Source: Biomphalaria glabrata
Lineage: Eukaryota > Mollusca > Gastropoda > Planorbidae
Length of the DNA stretch: 64,000 nucleotides
Direction: 5' to 3'
NCBI RefSeq assembly: GCF_947242115.1
Contig: NC_074713.1
Span: 25,199,378-25,263,377 of the forward strand
Numbering within the stretch: position 1 is the first letter of the stretch; each line of letters opens with the position of its first letter. Under the pieces are notes generated by a model. The model ran no database searches. It was given only the letters and a program-made list of their open reading frames with translations, and was not told where the DNA came from. Below are positions 36,001 through 46,820 of this stretch, one piece after another. A program made the position numbers and the translations under genes.

Positions 36001-39000
36001 GTCCCCTAGTCCTTTAGGTTTGTCTCCTAGTCCTTTAGGCTTGTCTCCTAGTCCTTTAGGTTTGTCTCCTAGTCCTTTAGATTCGTCTTCTAGTCATTTA
36101 GGTTTGTTTGCTAGTCCTTTAGGTTTGTCCCCTAGTCCTTTAGGTTTGTCTCCTAGTCCTTTAGGCTTGTCTCCTAGTCCTTTAGGTTTGTCTCCTAGTC
36201 CTTTAGATTCGTCTTCTAGTTCTTTAGGTTTGTTTGCTAGTCCTTTAGGTTTGTCTCCTAGTCCTTTAGGTTTGTTTGCTAGTCCTTTAGGTTTGTCTCC
36301 TAGTCCTTTAGGTTTGTCTCCTAGTCCTTTAGGTTTGTTTGCTAGTCTTTTAGGTTTGTCTCCTAGTCCTTTAGGTTTGTTTGCTAGTCCTTTAGGTGTG
36401 TTTGCTAGTCCTTTAGGTTTGTCTCCTAGTCCTTTAGGTTTATCTCCTAGTCCTTTAGGTTTGTTTGCTAGTCCTTTAGGTTTGTCTCCTAGTCCTTTAG
36501 GTTTGTTTGCTAGTCCTTTAGGTTTGTTTGCTAGTCCTTAAGGTTTGTCTCCTAGTCCTTTAGGTTTGTCTATGAAATGATGCTCTCATTTAAAACATTG
36601 CCAACTGAAAATCTGCAGCCAAAAAAACCTTGCAGTATGCATTGGTGCAAGACTCACTAAGAACTGAAGCTGAAATATAGCCACAAGAATGTGATACAAA
36701 ACAACATATCTCTAAACACATCTGCTACTGAAGCATGGCCAGAATGCAGTTGAAAGTTCAGTGCAACAGGCTTCAAGAAGCCATATGCACCTGCTATGAA
36801 TTAAATCGTCTGATCCACAGCAGTATGGATGGTGTTTAATACTAACCATGATGAACGAACTATTTATATACTTGTCATAACAATGAAGGGTATTTGCTCT
36901 GCCCCATGACAGTCAGCCACATCAAAGTTAAACTTTACATGTACATTGTTTTTTCTTTTATGTGTTTTGGATGTTCCTTCAGGACAGCAAGAGATATATA
37001 TAGTAATGGGCAGGGTCCAAATTCTGGACCATCATGGCAACAGATTGAAGAGCATACATGATCAGACAGCATCCTTTATACACTCTTTGGGCAGGAAATC
37101 AACTTTATATTAGAATTACATATAGGCTTTATATATTTTAAAAAATGTTATTCAAATAAAATATATACATATTAGTAAGATTTAAGTATTTTGTCATTAA
37201 AAAATCATTTCCTAGGAAAGTTGTGACCATGATAATAAGTTTAACCTTTGAATGACACTTACCGATAAGTAAACATAGGCTTGTGTTTGGTTGTACTTGA
37301 GCAGTTTTGGATCTGCCAAGTTGATATTTGTGCTGTATTCTGGTGGCCAATGGGCAGGGATGCCTGGGTTTGAGTCACTTGCCAAATACCAGTAAACCTT
37401 ATGAAGACGCACAATGAGTACAAGGGAGGTAAGTTTCAGAACAAAATGTGTTTTGACAAGAGAGAAGATAATTTTATCAAACTGTTACAGTGACATTAAC
37501 ATCAGATTTAAAAATAAAAAACTGCCATTTTTTAAGTCATAAATCTCACCTGAAAAAGTTTCTCAGCATCTATTGCAAGGACTGGACAGTTTTCAATGAG
37601 AACACCAATTTCTTTTATCTGAAGATTATTGTTTTTCTTTTTATTGTATAAAGTTAATGATTTCCTTTCGTTTACAATGTCACTTTAAAAAGTATATACC
37701 ATAAAGCCTTTTGGAATATTGTTTGACAATATTTGTGCATGTAGAGTGTAATTCATACAACCAATCACCAACAAAGGCAATTGTTAACTTGAAATGGTAA
37801 AATATTTGCCAGTAATTTACAATTGTACAAAGCTAACAAGAGTAAGCAATATTAAGATTTAAGTCAGTACAGTTCATGTGTGATGTTATGAGGATAAATT
37901 TTTAGACCTATAGGTAAATGAGTTTATAAAACAACTTATCCTAGTCAGAATTATAATTTTGAGTCATCAGTGAGTGTTTGACCTACTTTAAATATACATT
38001 TATTTTTAGAATCATGTCTTGTTTTTACTTGAACTGAGTTTATTTCAACTCACTCTGGAAAGTTTGTTCATATAAAACATGACATATCTGTGTTTAAAAA
38101 AAAATTTCTTTTCTAATTATTATATTTTATTTATCTTATTGGTGATCCACTATGCATTGACAGTGGTATAGATGTTTAATCCATGATATTGTAAGCCACT
38201 TATTACATATCTCTAATTGATCTTAGGATTTTTATGATAGACCTTTGCATTCTTTCACTTAAGTCACCCAAAGCCTCATATCATACAAAATTTGGATCAA
38301 AAATGTTGAAAAAACATAAACAAAATTTTTTGTTTCCAAATAAAAGCTGCATACAAATTAGGAAAATATTTGTTTTAACAAAGAAATAAATCAGCAATTA
38401 TTACCTGTGTATAAGAACGCCAGTCTAGGTTAGCACTACCTATATAAACATGCTGGCCATCAATCACCCACATTTTGGTGTGCATGACTCCAGCATTCAG
38501 AAGTTTGTTTATATTTAAAGTTCTTACGTCTGCTCCAGCTTTAATCAAGAGAAACATTAACAAAAAGTAAGGGAAGTAACTATGTTCTGTACACACAAGA
38601 AATGTCAATTCCTATGTTTTATAAACATATTGAAAGTAACTAATTTGTTTCTATAAATAGTTAGAATAGGAACACAAGAATTTAACTTCCCAATTTCTAT
38701 AAACAAAAGGAATATTGCAAAATATTTTCTTAATATTCAGAACATAATCATTTTTTAATGGTAAAATCAATGTCACTGTATGTAATGCTTTAATAGTTAT
38801 AACACAGCATGTATAGAAGTGACCATTTAAATCAGTTATATCGGGTTGGGTTTTTAAACATGCTACAAACTAGACATCTATAAAAATCTTGCTATAGTGA
38901 TGTCTATTTTTTGTATAATGCAACATTTTACAAAAAGTTCCCTTTTCTTTGACCAACAGTTAATAAGAAGTTAATAAGATGTGGCAAGCATAATGACCAA

Positions 39001-41223
39001 CCACCTTTACTTTCCCCAACTAAAGTCAGGTACTGATTAGAATTGGGTGGACTCAGGGGGCGCCTTAAAAATCCAGAAGTTCTAAATTCAGTCTTCATTG
39101 AGATTTGAGCCCAGGACCCCAGGTTCAGAAGCTACTTCACCACTGAGCCCCCATCATATCTTTATAATGCTACTTAAGTCTTATCATAGACCAAGTACTG
39201 CTATCAATATTGTGGCTTTATGGAAATGGCAGACTGCTTCTCTTGAAGTTGACAGTGAAGCATTTCCTGAACTTAAAACATTTTAAGTCAATCAAAATTT
39301 CCTTAAGCTGTAAAAAGCTATTTGCAGTCTTAAAATCTCCTTCAGTACAAGTTATTTAATGACAGTTTTATAGGTTTTTCTTTTAACTAAATGCCTACAT
39401 ATTTTGTAGAGGACAATTATAGTAGGCCAATACCTGAGGCTAGTTTATCTGTGTCATATGATGTGATATTCTGTACTATTTTCAACTCTATAGAAGTATT
39501 GGAGGCTATTCCCATTAAAGTTGTGAAAATATCTTCACCCTGAAAAAAATGTGTTTCTTTAGATCAACAACTACATCTCATAAGTGACTGACGTATATTA
39601 GAAGGAATGGTTATTCAAGCTGTTACCATTACCTTAGTAATGTTTAATGTGGTTGCTTTAAGGTGCTCATTAGCTGCTATGATCAAAAGCTTGGAGAGCA
39701 CAGCTACAAGTCAATATTTGTTTGTAAATGTTAATGCATTCTGTAATGTATCTATATGGAGCTAGGTGAAGTTAGGGATGTCAGTTACAATCCAATGGTC
39801 AAACTTTTGACAGCTTTGATCATTCTAACTAAAGCTGATATCTATAATCAAATAGTATTCAATCTGATATATTCCTCATTGCAAGTCTTATTAAGTAAAA
39901 TAAGAAGGTTTTTATTGATTTACAAAAAATTAAGAAACTGTGTTTTTTCTTAAAAAAATGACACAAAAATAATATATAAACTTCAGAAGAGAATATTATA
40001 CTCTCATAGTTTTCCTTTTAAAGTAATCATTTCAATAAAATATTTGACAAGACATGCATATAGATATGAAAACTTGTATAATCGGTTAAGCATAAAATGA
40101 TTTGCACAAAGATGTTATAGTTTACTAATAATACAACTATACCTCAGCATCACTTGAGTCAAAATAGGACGTGTCACGAGCTAATAACGTCCAATAAAAT
40201 GATGCCAAATGAACAGTTTTCTGAGCCCTGATAAGCAGACGCTTCTGAGCCATGTAAGTTGACAACAATGATATTTTGCCAGGTGAATAAGTCAGATTTT
40301 CTGCCATACTTTCAACTAGTGTAAATCTAAAGATTGAACATATATTTTTTTTTCTCACAAAATAAAAATTTTTATTTCTCAATGCAACTAAGAAACTAAA
40401 AGCTTTGACTTTCAAGTCCCCAGAGTTTGATTTTTTTAATGAAAAAAAAAAAGCAAAGCTTAAAATATAAAAAAAAAAAACAAAGAAAATTTCAGATTTG
40501 GTGAATCATCTTTAAAATTTGTGAAGACCCAATGATTAAAAAAAAATATGCTACTAATGTCCCAGGGGTATCTTGATTTAATACCCAATATAATGACAAT
40601 ATAGATGGTTTTGATAACAAGAAAAACATGTAAATGGATAAGGGGTTGATCAAACTTTGTGGCAATAGCTGATTAATCGCTTGATACACATGTTGATCTA
40701 TCTTAATACACACACTTCTAGAGAATTCTTAAGAAGTGGGTGGATGAGTATGCAAAAATCTACACATCTTATATAATACAGACGTTACTTCTAAAAGGAA
40801 GATGATTACGTCCTACGCATAAGCTAATAACCCATAAAAAATGTATATCTATCTTATCTATATGAAAAAGAAAAATAAGTATGACACTGGCTCACTGTAA
40901 TACCATAACTCTAAATATTACTATTTTCAACCCCAATGTTTCCCACTAAATCATTTCATCAATATTTCAACACAATTAAAAGACAAAAATGGAAAAATAA
41001 ACATACATATATTTTCTTAAAAAAACAACACAAGTCTTCAAAACTATACAATTTTTAGGATAAGATGAATTTAATTTAAATCTTCTACTTACATACAGTT
41101 GATATCACTGCTAAATGTTGTTATGAAGTTATTTTCTTTTGTAATTTTCATATTGATTATTTTACTAAAACATATTTGGTATATGATTAACACCAAGGCA
41201 CCAATGAATGCTTTATGAAACAT
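24095..41223 (-). CDS. Phospholipase D3/D4-like protein, copy B (10 coding exons over 17 kb)
   Basis: Coding exons in phase: 41223-41093, 40326-40143, 39539-39434, 38538-38405, 37618-37550, 37397-37263, 31564-31425, 28484-28316, 28088-27986, 24249-24095. They total 1326 bp, 441 residues. The N-terminus MFHKAFIGALVLIIYQICFS is a signal peptide or anchor. HKD motif 1 is HTKMWVID (H160, K162, D167) with [14 protein letters not shown] after it; motif 2 is HSKYMVTD (H378, K380, D385) with YIGTSNWSGDYF. Exons 2-9 have the same lengths and phases as in copy A. An acceptor at 41246-41247 just upstream of the ATG shows a non-coding leader exon further up. Intron 6 holds the 21-bp minisatellite, intron 7 the 37-bp minisatellite, intron 9 a hAT, a MULE-like piece and a SINE. 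No disruption is seen; function by family (lumenal 5' exonuclease) is inferred. Confidence 0.93.
24337..24535 (+). mobile_element. tRNA-derived SINE, family 2 copy (PLD-B intron 9)
   Basis: The head GGCTGCCTGGTCGTGCGGTT and a perfect B box GGTTCAAACCC are followed by CCCGTCGTCCTGCGGGAGG, ATTATCTTCAACTCTGAAGG and AACATCCGAAACATGTAAAA. Diverged relatives lie in reverse at 36930-37085 and 52310-52480. This is the best preserved of the three. Confidence 0.85.
25174..25964 (+). mobile_element. MULE-like DNA transposon remnant (PLD-B intron 9)
   Basis: Terminal segments CCCGACAAAATAGCGGAGAC (25182 on) and the reverse complement of 25918-25946 (CCTGACATTTTAGCGCTGAC) agree at about 22 of 29 positions. 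On the plus strand near 25700-25880 a frame reads NNPVEG-stop-HHAFQLSIGGHHPNIYKLISHFLSEQE, the C-terminal signature of MULE-type transposases (N-EGWH--F---I...HP-I--FI). The stop replaces the usual Trp. Outer limits are taken from TACAGT/ACTGTA words, and the flanking duplication is weak, so the ends are uncertain. Confidence 0.6.
26493..27870 (-). mobile_element. hAT element with perfect 8-bp duplication (PLD-B intron 9)
   Basis: The ends AAGGGGTGGGCAACC and TTTGCCCACCCCTG are inverted, and both flanks read ATCTAGAT (26485-26492, 27871-27878). Subterminal GGGCCGCAT and GGCCCGCGGG are common in this hAT group. The minus strand keeps pieces of a GTF2IRD2/ZBED-like transposase (LFNAMKDCVESFMLAWNKM, SVTTDGVRAL, near 27580-27480), interrupted by stops and frameshifts, and other regions are missing. 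The element ends 115 bp from coding exon 9 of PLD-B. Confidence 0.88.
29145..31234. repeat. 37-bp minisatellite, about 56 copies (PLD-B intron 7)
   Basis: The unit is GTCAACTAAGTATGTGGAAC followed by CTATTTGAAGTGACAAA. Copies differ mainly at GTG/ATG/GTA and TTTG/TATG positions. The rare TATGTAAAAC variant occurs at 29651 and 31020, exactly 37 units (1369 bp) apart, which points to a block duplication within the array. No coding role. Confidence 0.97.
32005..36569. repeat. 21-bp minisatellite, about 4.6 kb, with higher-order repeats (PLD-B intron 6)
   Basis: The unit is TCCTAGTCCTTTAGGTTTGTC (written as TCCTAGTCCT + TTAGGTTTGTC), roughly 215 copies. Because 21 is a multiple of three, plus-strand frames stay open and read SPSPLGL repeats, but the host gene is on the other strand and this is an intron. 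Rare variants recur at fixed spacing: TTAAG after CCTATTCC at 32942, 34100, 34771, 35929 (steps 1158, 671, 1158) and TATGTTTG at 32521, 33679, 35508 (steps 1158, 1829 = 1158+671). Hence a 1158-bp higher-order unit and a shortened 671-bp unit. Confidence 0.97.
36930..37085 (-). mobile_element. SINE family 2 copy, reverse (PLD-B intron 6)
   Basis: Read on the minus strand, GGACCCTGCCC is followed by CTGTCCTGAAGGAACATCC and AAAACACATAAAA, the tail order of the copy at 24337. The tRNA-like head is degenerate. Confidence 0.6.
38975..39155 (-). mobile_element. SINE family 1 copy, reverse (PLD-B intron 3)
   Basis: Plus-strand words GACCAACCACCTTTACTTTCCCC, TAAAGTCAGGTAC, GGGTGGACTCAG, GGCGCC and CACCACTGAGCCCCCATC follow the reverse order of the copy at 7588. 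Confidence 0.75.
40765..40830 (-). mobile_element. Severely truncated CR1-like LINE 3' end (PLD-B intron 1)
   Basis: CATCTTATATAATACAGACG, TTACTTCTAAAAGGAAGATG and ATTACGTCCTACGC match the 3' UTR of the LINE at 17345-19515 almost word for word, in the same orientation. It is a 5'-truncated insertion of the same family. Confidence 0.8.
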
Positions 41224-41677
41224 TTTCTATGACCCTGACATATGTCTGAAAAAAAAAAGAAAACACATTTTTGGCAAAGTTAATTTTAAGAAGTAATAAA
41301 TAAATAAATAATATAAGAAAAAAAACATTAAGTGATAAGACAAACAAATATTAAACTTCTTTTTTTTTTTAGGAATTAGAAAATTGACAATATTGTGAGA
41401 AAAACACTATGTCTTTCTGAGATGTTAAAGATATTCATAACAGAACTAACTCAGAATTGTCAGTGTCAAAAATAAGCAAAAAAAACAAAACAAAAACTAT
41501 CCTACATAGACATTACTGTCTTAAAAAGATGTTTGGAAAACAAGACAAATAAGATAAGCTAATCCTTAAGATTTTCAGGGAACATTAAAGAACTGTGACA
41601 ATGATACAAAGAGTTTGGGAAAGAGAAAGCAGTTGTAATCCAACTATCCCAACTCTCTTTTTTCTTAACATAATGAC

Positions 41678-41840
41678 CTCATTCACCAATCATAAACAAA
41701 CAACATTTAGCCATGTGGTTCTCTATCTCTTCTATGCGAATTACATAATACAGACAGGCTGTCCCGTGAAAGTTTTTTTTCATTGTTTTATCAATATTAT
41801 CACGTGGCTAAATGTTGTTTGTTTAAGATTGGTGAATGAG
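41678..41840. mobile_element. Foldback/MITE-like inverted repeat, 163 bp
   Basis: The left arm CTCATTCACCAATCATAAAC (41678 on, about 41 bp) pairs with the right arm ending AAGATTGGTGAATGAG (41801-41840), with about three differences over 40 bp. The 82-bp centre is unrelated. No clear target duplication was found. It lies about 450 bp upstream of the PLD-B start codon, inside the presumed 5' UTR intron. Confidence 0.8.
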
Positions 41841-41845
41841 ATCCA

Positions 41846-43366
41846 CTGTGGGATAGCCAAGGAAATGAGCAATCAAGTAAATTTTAATATGAAGATGAAA
41901 CCACATCAAATGGAGTACCAGTAGCTGTTTGTACAACAGGGCCAAGTTAAGTCACATTAAAGAAGTGTTTTTCTTTTTGTTCCCAGCAGATTTTCTCATA
42001 ATGGTATGTGCAACATGTACAGACTTCTTGAATGGTTGATACAACTTCAGAGGTTAAAAAAAGACAACAACACTAATATAAAAGCAGTAGAAGTAAAAAA
42101 TTATCCCCAGAACTAAAGTTGCAGGGTTTCAACTTTTTTCATGATAGCAAATATCTTGTACAGCAAGATATCTTTATGTTTTCCAACAGATGTCAGCTGC
42201 TTATAAGAGCTGAATAAGTAAGGAAGTCCCCAAAGTACATGAAATTAAGCTTTGAAGTACTTCACCACTTCTGACACCAGATTTCGCAAAATTTTAAAAT
42301 ACATAATGAAAAAAATAAATATTCATTTTCAATTAATAATAGAAAAAATAGACTTTAAATAAGTTAATATGATGTAGCCCTTCTTTAGAGCTCTTCAGTC
42401 ATGGCTTAAAGCTGAGAGCTATGGAAAGGGCATTCAAGACAAACAACTTTAAATTATAGAAACATGAAAAAATAAATGTGTTGACTGTGCAAAACATTCA
42501 AGTATTAAATTATTATTATTATTAAATTTGTACTTAATAGTGAACTAAAAAAGAAGATAACAGCAGATATCTGTTACATCAAGTTGTAGGGTCAGTAGCT
42601 CTATTTCATTATGTATGCACACATTAATGCCCACATCATATAGACAGTTGCAGATTAATATAAACTATTTTTTAAACCTGGTTTTTAAAAAAATGTATAT
42701 AATTTTAAACAAATAAAAGTGCATGCCATAAAGGAGCAGGAACATATACCAAACTTTTTCAATAATATTATCTATCTATCTATTTATTACACACTATAAA
42801 GTAGTATAATTTAAGAAAAATTGAGTTTAAAATGATGTATGTCTATAAAAAGAAATAGTTATGATATTGAATGTTTTAAATAAAAGAATTTGCTTTCAGA
42901 AGTTTAAAAGTAGCCATTGCATCTTTTTTGTGCAATATACAGGTGATTGTGAAATATCATTTTCAAATATTTTCAAGATGAAACATGACAGAAAGAGGCG
43001 ACAGCACAAATGGCAGCTTTTCCCTATCTGGCTGCTCTAAATATATCTATAACAAAGTAAAGAAAATCAATTACAATTATGTTAAATTTATTTTCTTTTC
43101 CAGAAGTTAACAAATAATGTTTACAGTGTTGACATATCAACTTTAGAACAAATATAATTTTCATTCAAAATAATAACTTTAAAAAAATCATTTCAAAACA
43201 TCTTTCATATTCTAGCAATTGGGTTAATTTATCAATGGAGTTAGTTAAGTCTTTTGCAATGGTGCTTAAAAATAAGATAATAGGTTCAGTTGTAGTTAAA
43301 ACTTTTATCAATGGATTAATTTCATTACTATGTCTTGTTAGTCCAAAAGTGGGATAAAAAACATAC
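41846..43366. other. Upstream region of PLD-B
   Basis: No gene is seen. A TATC/TATT run lies near 42770-42790. Since PLD-B has an acceptor just before its ATG, this is probably the intron of its 5' UTR. Confidence 0.4.
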
Positions 43367-43445
43367 CAAGAACTTATAACACCTGAAGCATGCCCATGCA
43401 GACAATGGGGGTAGTTCCTGATCTCTTCTCAGTCACGTGGGTGTG
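43367..43445 (-). promoter_or_regulatory. Possible PLD-B leader exon with CLEAR-like E-box
   Basis: On the minus strand, AAGTTCTTG|GTATGT gives a donor with the last exon base at 43367. GTCACGTG, the core of the TFEB/CLEAR box (GTCACGTGAC) known upstream of lysosomal genes, lies at 43432-43439. The region could hold the first, non-coding exon that joins the acceptor at 41246-41247. This is inference from short motifs; other starts are possible. Confidence 0.3.
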
Positions 43446-43857
43446 TTGTTTACATTAACGACCTCATTGATTTAATTGTAATTTAAACATGAAAATAGTC
43501 TATATCTAGATATCTTTAAGTAATAAAAAGTATGTTACAATAATTCACTAATTTTTATGATTATTTAGTAGGTCTACTAGATCTAGGCTAGGACTAAATC
43601 TACATCTACATCTTATCAAAGGAAGATATTGCCATTATTGCCATGTATAAGACCACAGTCATGTGACTTTTTATAAAGTAGGTCAGAGATTCGGAACAAC
43701 CTCTTTTATGAAATATATAGTAAATCAAAGTTTAGAAAACAATGACGCTTTTTGATATTTATAAAGCTTATACAAAAATGTGAGTTAATGTTGAGACATG
43801 TCGAGTCACTCAAATTTGCTTCTGATGAATAATTCATAAAGGAAATAACAGCAGGAA

Positions 43858-44400
43858 ACAACAGAGCATTTTATAGTACCCATCATTTACTTAAGAGCAA
43901 AACAATATCAAGGAAAACCAAGAAAATGATATACAAAAGCTTAAGACCATCAGCAATATATGCAAGTGAGACCTGGACACTGACAAAGACAACTGAAAAT
44001 CTACTAAATACTTGGGAACGAACAATTCTTAGGAAAATTTCTGGTGCTATATAAGATAAAATATGGTAAAAGACACACACTAAGCAACCATGAGATATAT
44101 CAATTGTAAGAAGACCCACCGATAGTAACAGAAATAAAAAACAACAGACTACATTGGGCAGGTCACCTTGAAAGAATGTCAGAGAACAGAGGAGCGAAAA
44201 TTGCATACAGGCAAAAGCCAAAAGGCAGGCGATCCAAAGGCAGACCCCGATTGCGATGGATTGATGATGTGGAGGCAGATCTGCAACAGCTTGGGGTTAG
44301 GACGTGGAGATGAAAGGCCCAAGAGAGATCTGAATGGAGGGATGTGTTGAAGCAGGCTAGAGCCCTCCATGGGCTGTAGTGCCACTAGGACGGATGATTA
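43858..44400 (+). mobile_element. RTE-type LINE 3' fragment
   Basis: The plus strand reads YKSLRPSAIYASETWTLTK...ENLLNTWERTILRKI (43930-44040) and, in another frame, GHLERMSENRGAKIAYRQKP then GRRSKGRPRLRWIDDVEADL...RSEWRDVLKQARALHGL (44155-44380). This is the C-terminal tail of RTE-like endonuclease/reverse transcriptase proteins. Frameshifts and a stop break it, and the reverse transcriptase core is absent. It sits between PLD-B and PLD-C. Confidence 0.8.
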
Positions 44401-44786
44401 ATTCATAAAGTAAATTAAGGGAACGCAAAAGTCCAATTTAAAAAGGTCATATTAACAAAAAAAAAATTATATGACTTACTTTGCTCTTTTTTTTATGAAT
44501 TAAAGAAAATTGTACATTTAATGCTAAATAAATTATACAAAATATAATACAAACAACAAACCAATAATAAAGGTAAAAAAAAAAAACCAACAACAATAAA
44601 AGTAAATTAGCACTAAATGACTATACAAGCTCAATATATAAACACATTGCTAACTGTATAAAAAAAAAATTTATATGCTGCCTCTGTGAAATAGTAAAAA
44701 AAAAAAGTTGAAACCACAATTTCATGAATCAAACAACCAGTCCCATAGAACATGTCTGTAAGAAATAAGTCAGTCACACTCTAACT

Positions 44787-44806
44787 TTTATTGCTCTACT
44801 TTTATT
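44787..44806 (-). terminator. Candidate polyadenylation signals of PLD-C
   Basis: Two minus-strand AATAAA hexamers (44801-44806 and 44787-44792) lie 3 to 24 bases past the PLD-C stop codon at 44810. This would give a very short 3' UTR if used. Confidence 0.45.
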
Positions 44807-44809
44807 GCT

Positions 44810-46777
44810 TTAAAAAACATTTGCTGCATAGACAGAGTGCCAGTCCCTTAAAAAAACTTGTAAGAGTTGTCCTTTTAAAGTGCCGCCTTCTTCAGCTTCT
44901 TCCAGCACAAAGCCTACACCCCCAGTACTCACAAAGTAGTCACCGGCCCAATTGGAAGTACCTAGAATAAATATATTTAAATGATCAAAACTAAAATTTT
45001 AGAAAATATTGGAAGTAACAATAATAAATATTTCTACATAATAAAACTAAATATACAATTTTAAAAACAATATTGGAAGTACCTATGATAAATAAATCTT
45101 AATGATAAAAAAAGTAATAAATATATTTGAAAATACTTGAAGGGAAAAGATGGGTGTCCTGATTTCTTGTCCAAGTGCCAAATATTTGTCTCTTACACAA
45201 TTACAAATTAGAGACTTGTTCAACTCTTAGGATTCTATGGCCACATTGTGCTTCATAGTGACAATACTTTGTGTAACCATATATCAAAGCACAGTGCAAT
45301 CATTATTTTTTTCAAGTTGCTTAAAAACTTTGAATTCTCAATAAACTGTTTATAAACATTTATATATTAAAACTTCAATAAAAAGAGTTACAGGATCGAA
45401 TATATAAAAGGACATAGATTTCAAGAATTAAAAAGATTTTATAACTGAAAGATATGGTGTCAGGTTAACTTGTCAGATATACTATAATTGATACCCACCA
45501 TAACAAATTTTTGTGTAATTGATTATAGAAAGCAACATTTTTTTTATGCTTATAAGAAAGCAGCCTTCTAACAAAACATTTATAATTATTTTTTTTTTTT
45601 TTAAATAGTTTTTTTTTACCTATATAAGCATGCTGGTCTGTAATCATATATTTGTTGTGATTAACTCTAGCATAAGGTATGTGACTCTGTATAGGTGTAT
45701 TTGGCTTTACTGTGAAGAGTTTCTGTAAAATGTAATAAAGAAATAATTAATAAAACAACATTATGCCCATTCAAAGTTCTTGTAAGACAGTGGTTACTGA
45801 GACTTCAATGTTCAATAGCCAAAATAAAAAATAATTACATTTTGAAAAAATATCGAAATATGAATCATAATTGGAAAAATTCAATTTAGCTGTTGTTTTC
45901 TTTTAAATAATTATATGTACTGCACTCATCCTTAATTTTCAGAATCAAGGACAATGCCTTATTTTATGATTATATGTTCTTATGAAAACTTCTAGGCTAT
46001 GACGAAAAACAAAAAAAGTTTCTATAGTTATTAAGCTTATAATTATTATCCATATGGAACTTAGTCTTACAATTTGTGCATTACCAATCAAAATATTATA
46101 ACTACAGAAAATGAAATACATGTTCACACCAGTTTCGTTCAAACATTACATGTGAAATGTTTATATCAGAAAGGGCAGTGGTTTTCAAACTGTGGTAAGC
46201 GATCCCTCAGGGGTCCGGATGACAAACATAGGGGGTCCGCAGAAAGATGAAAATTATATATAGCTTAAATGAACTCTTTCGCTAAAGCCAGTTATTTCAA
46301 TTGGATAATTTTAATAATAATAAACTTGCTACTCACTACTGTTTAGTATGTCTATAACATAGTATTCTAAGATGACCTAAACCAAAGATTTGAACACCTT
46401 CTTCAACTGGATATTCTCGACTAGATTTTAAAAAAAGACTAAGTTCCCTATCACAGATTAATCCATACTAATACAGGGGCAGCTTTTTGAAATATCCACA
46501 AATAAGGATTATATTCTATGCATTTATGTAACATTTTCCCTTAGGAATCTTATTTTGACTATTTAAAGGGTTCCCAGGTAAAAAAAAAGTTTGAGAACCT
46601 CTGAGATAGGGAAATCATACTTAATAATTTGATTGCAAACAGAACATAGGAGTTTTGTGTCTATTTGTTTTTGTAATGCATGCGATGGTAAAATCTCAAA
46701 ATCCTGACCCAAAAGGTGTTTTCTTATTTTACAAATATTTTTACTTTCTTATGAATGCCTTTCTCAAACAGATGCCC

Positions 46778-46820
<43 letters not shown>

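Noticed and set aside
32106-36541. Plus-strand open frames encoding SPSPLGL repeat proteins (five frames, 143-248 residues)
   Set aside because: They arise because the 21-bp repeat is a multiple of three; they lie antisense in a PLD-B intron, lack promoter and splice context and are ended by repeat variants.
29145-36569. CRISPR-like arrays
   Set aside because: Units are contiguous tandem repeats without spacers, in a eukaryotic intron: minisatellites.
41595-41924. 109-residue plus-strand frame
   Set aside because: It runs through the foldback element and has no known motif.
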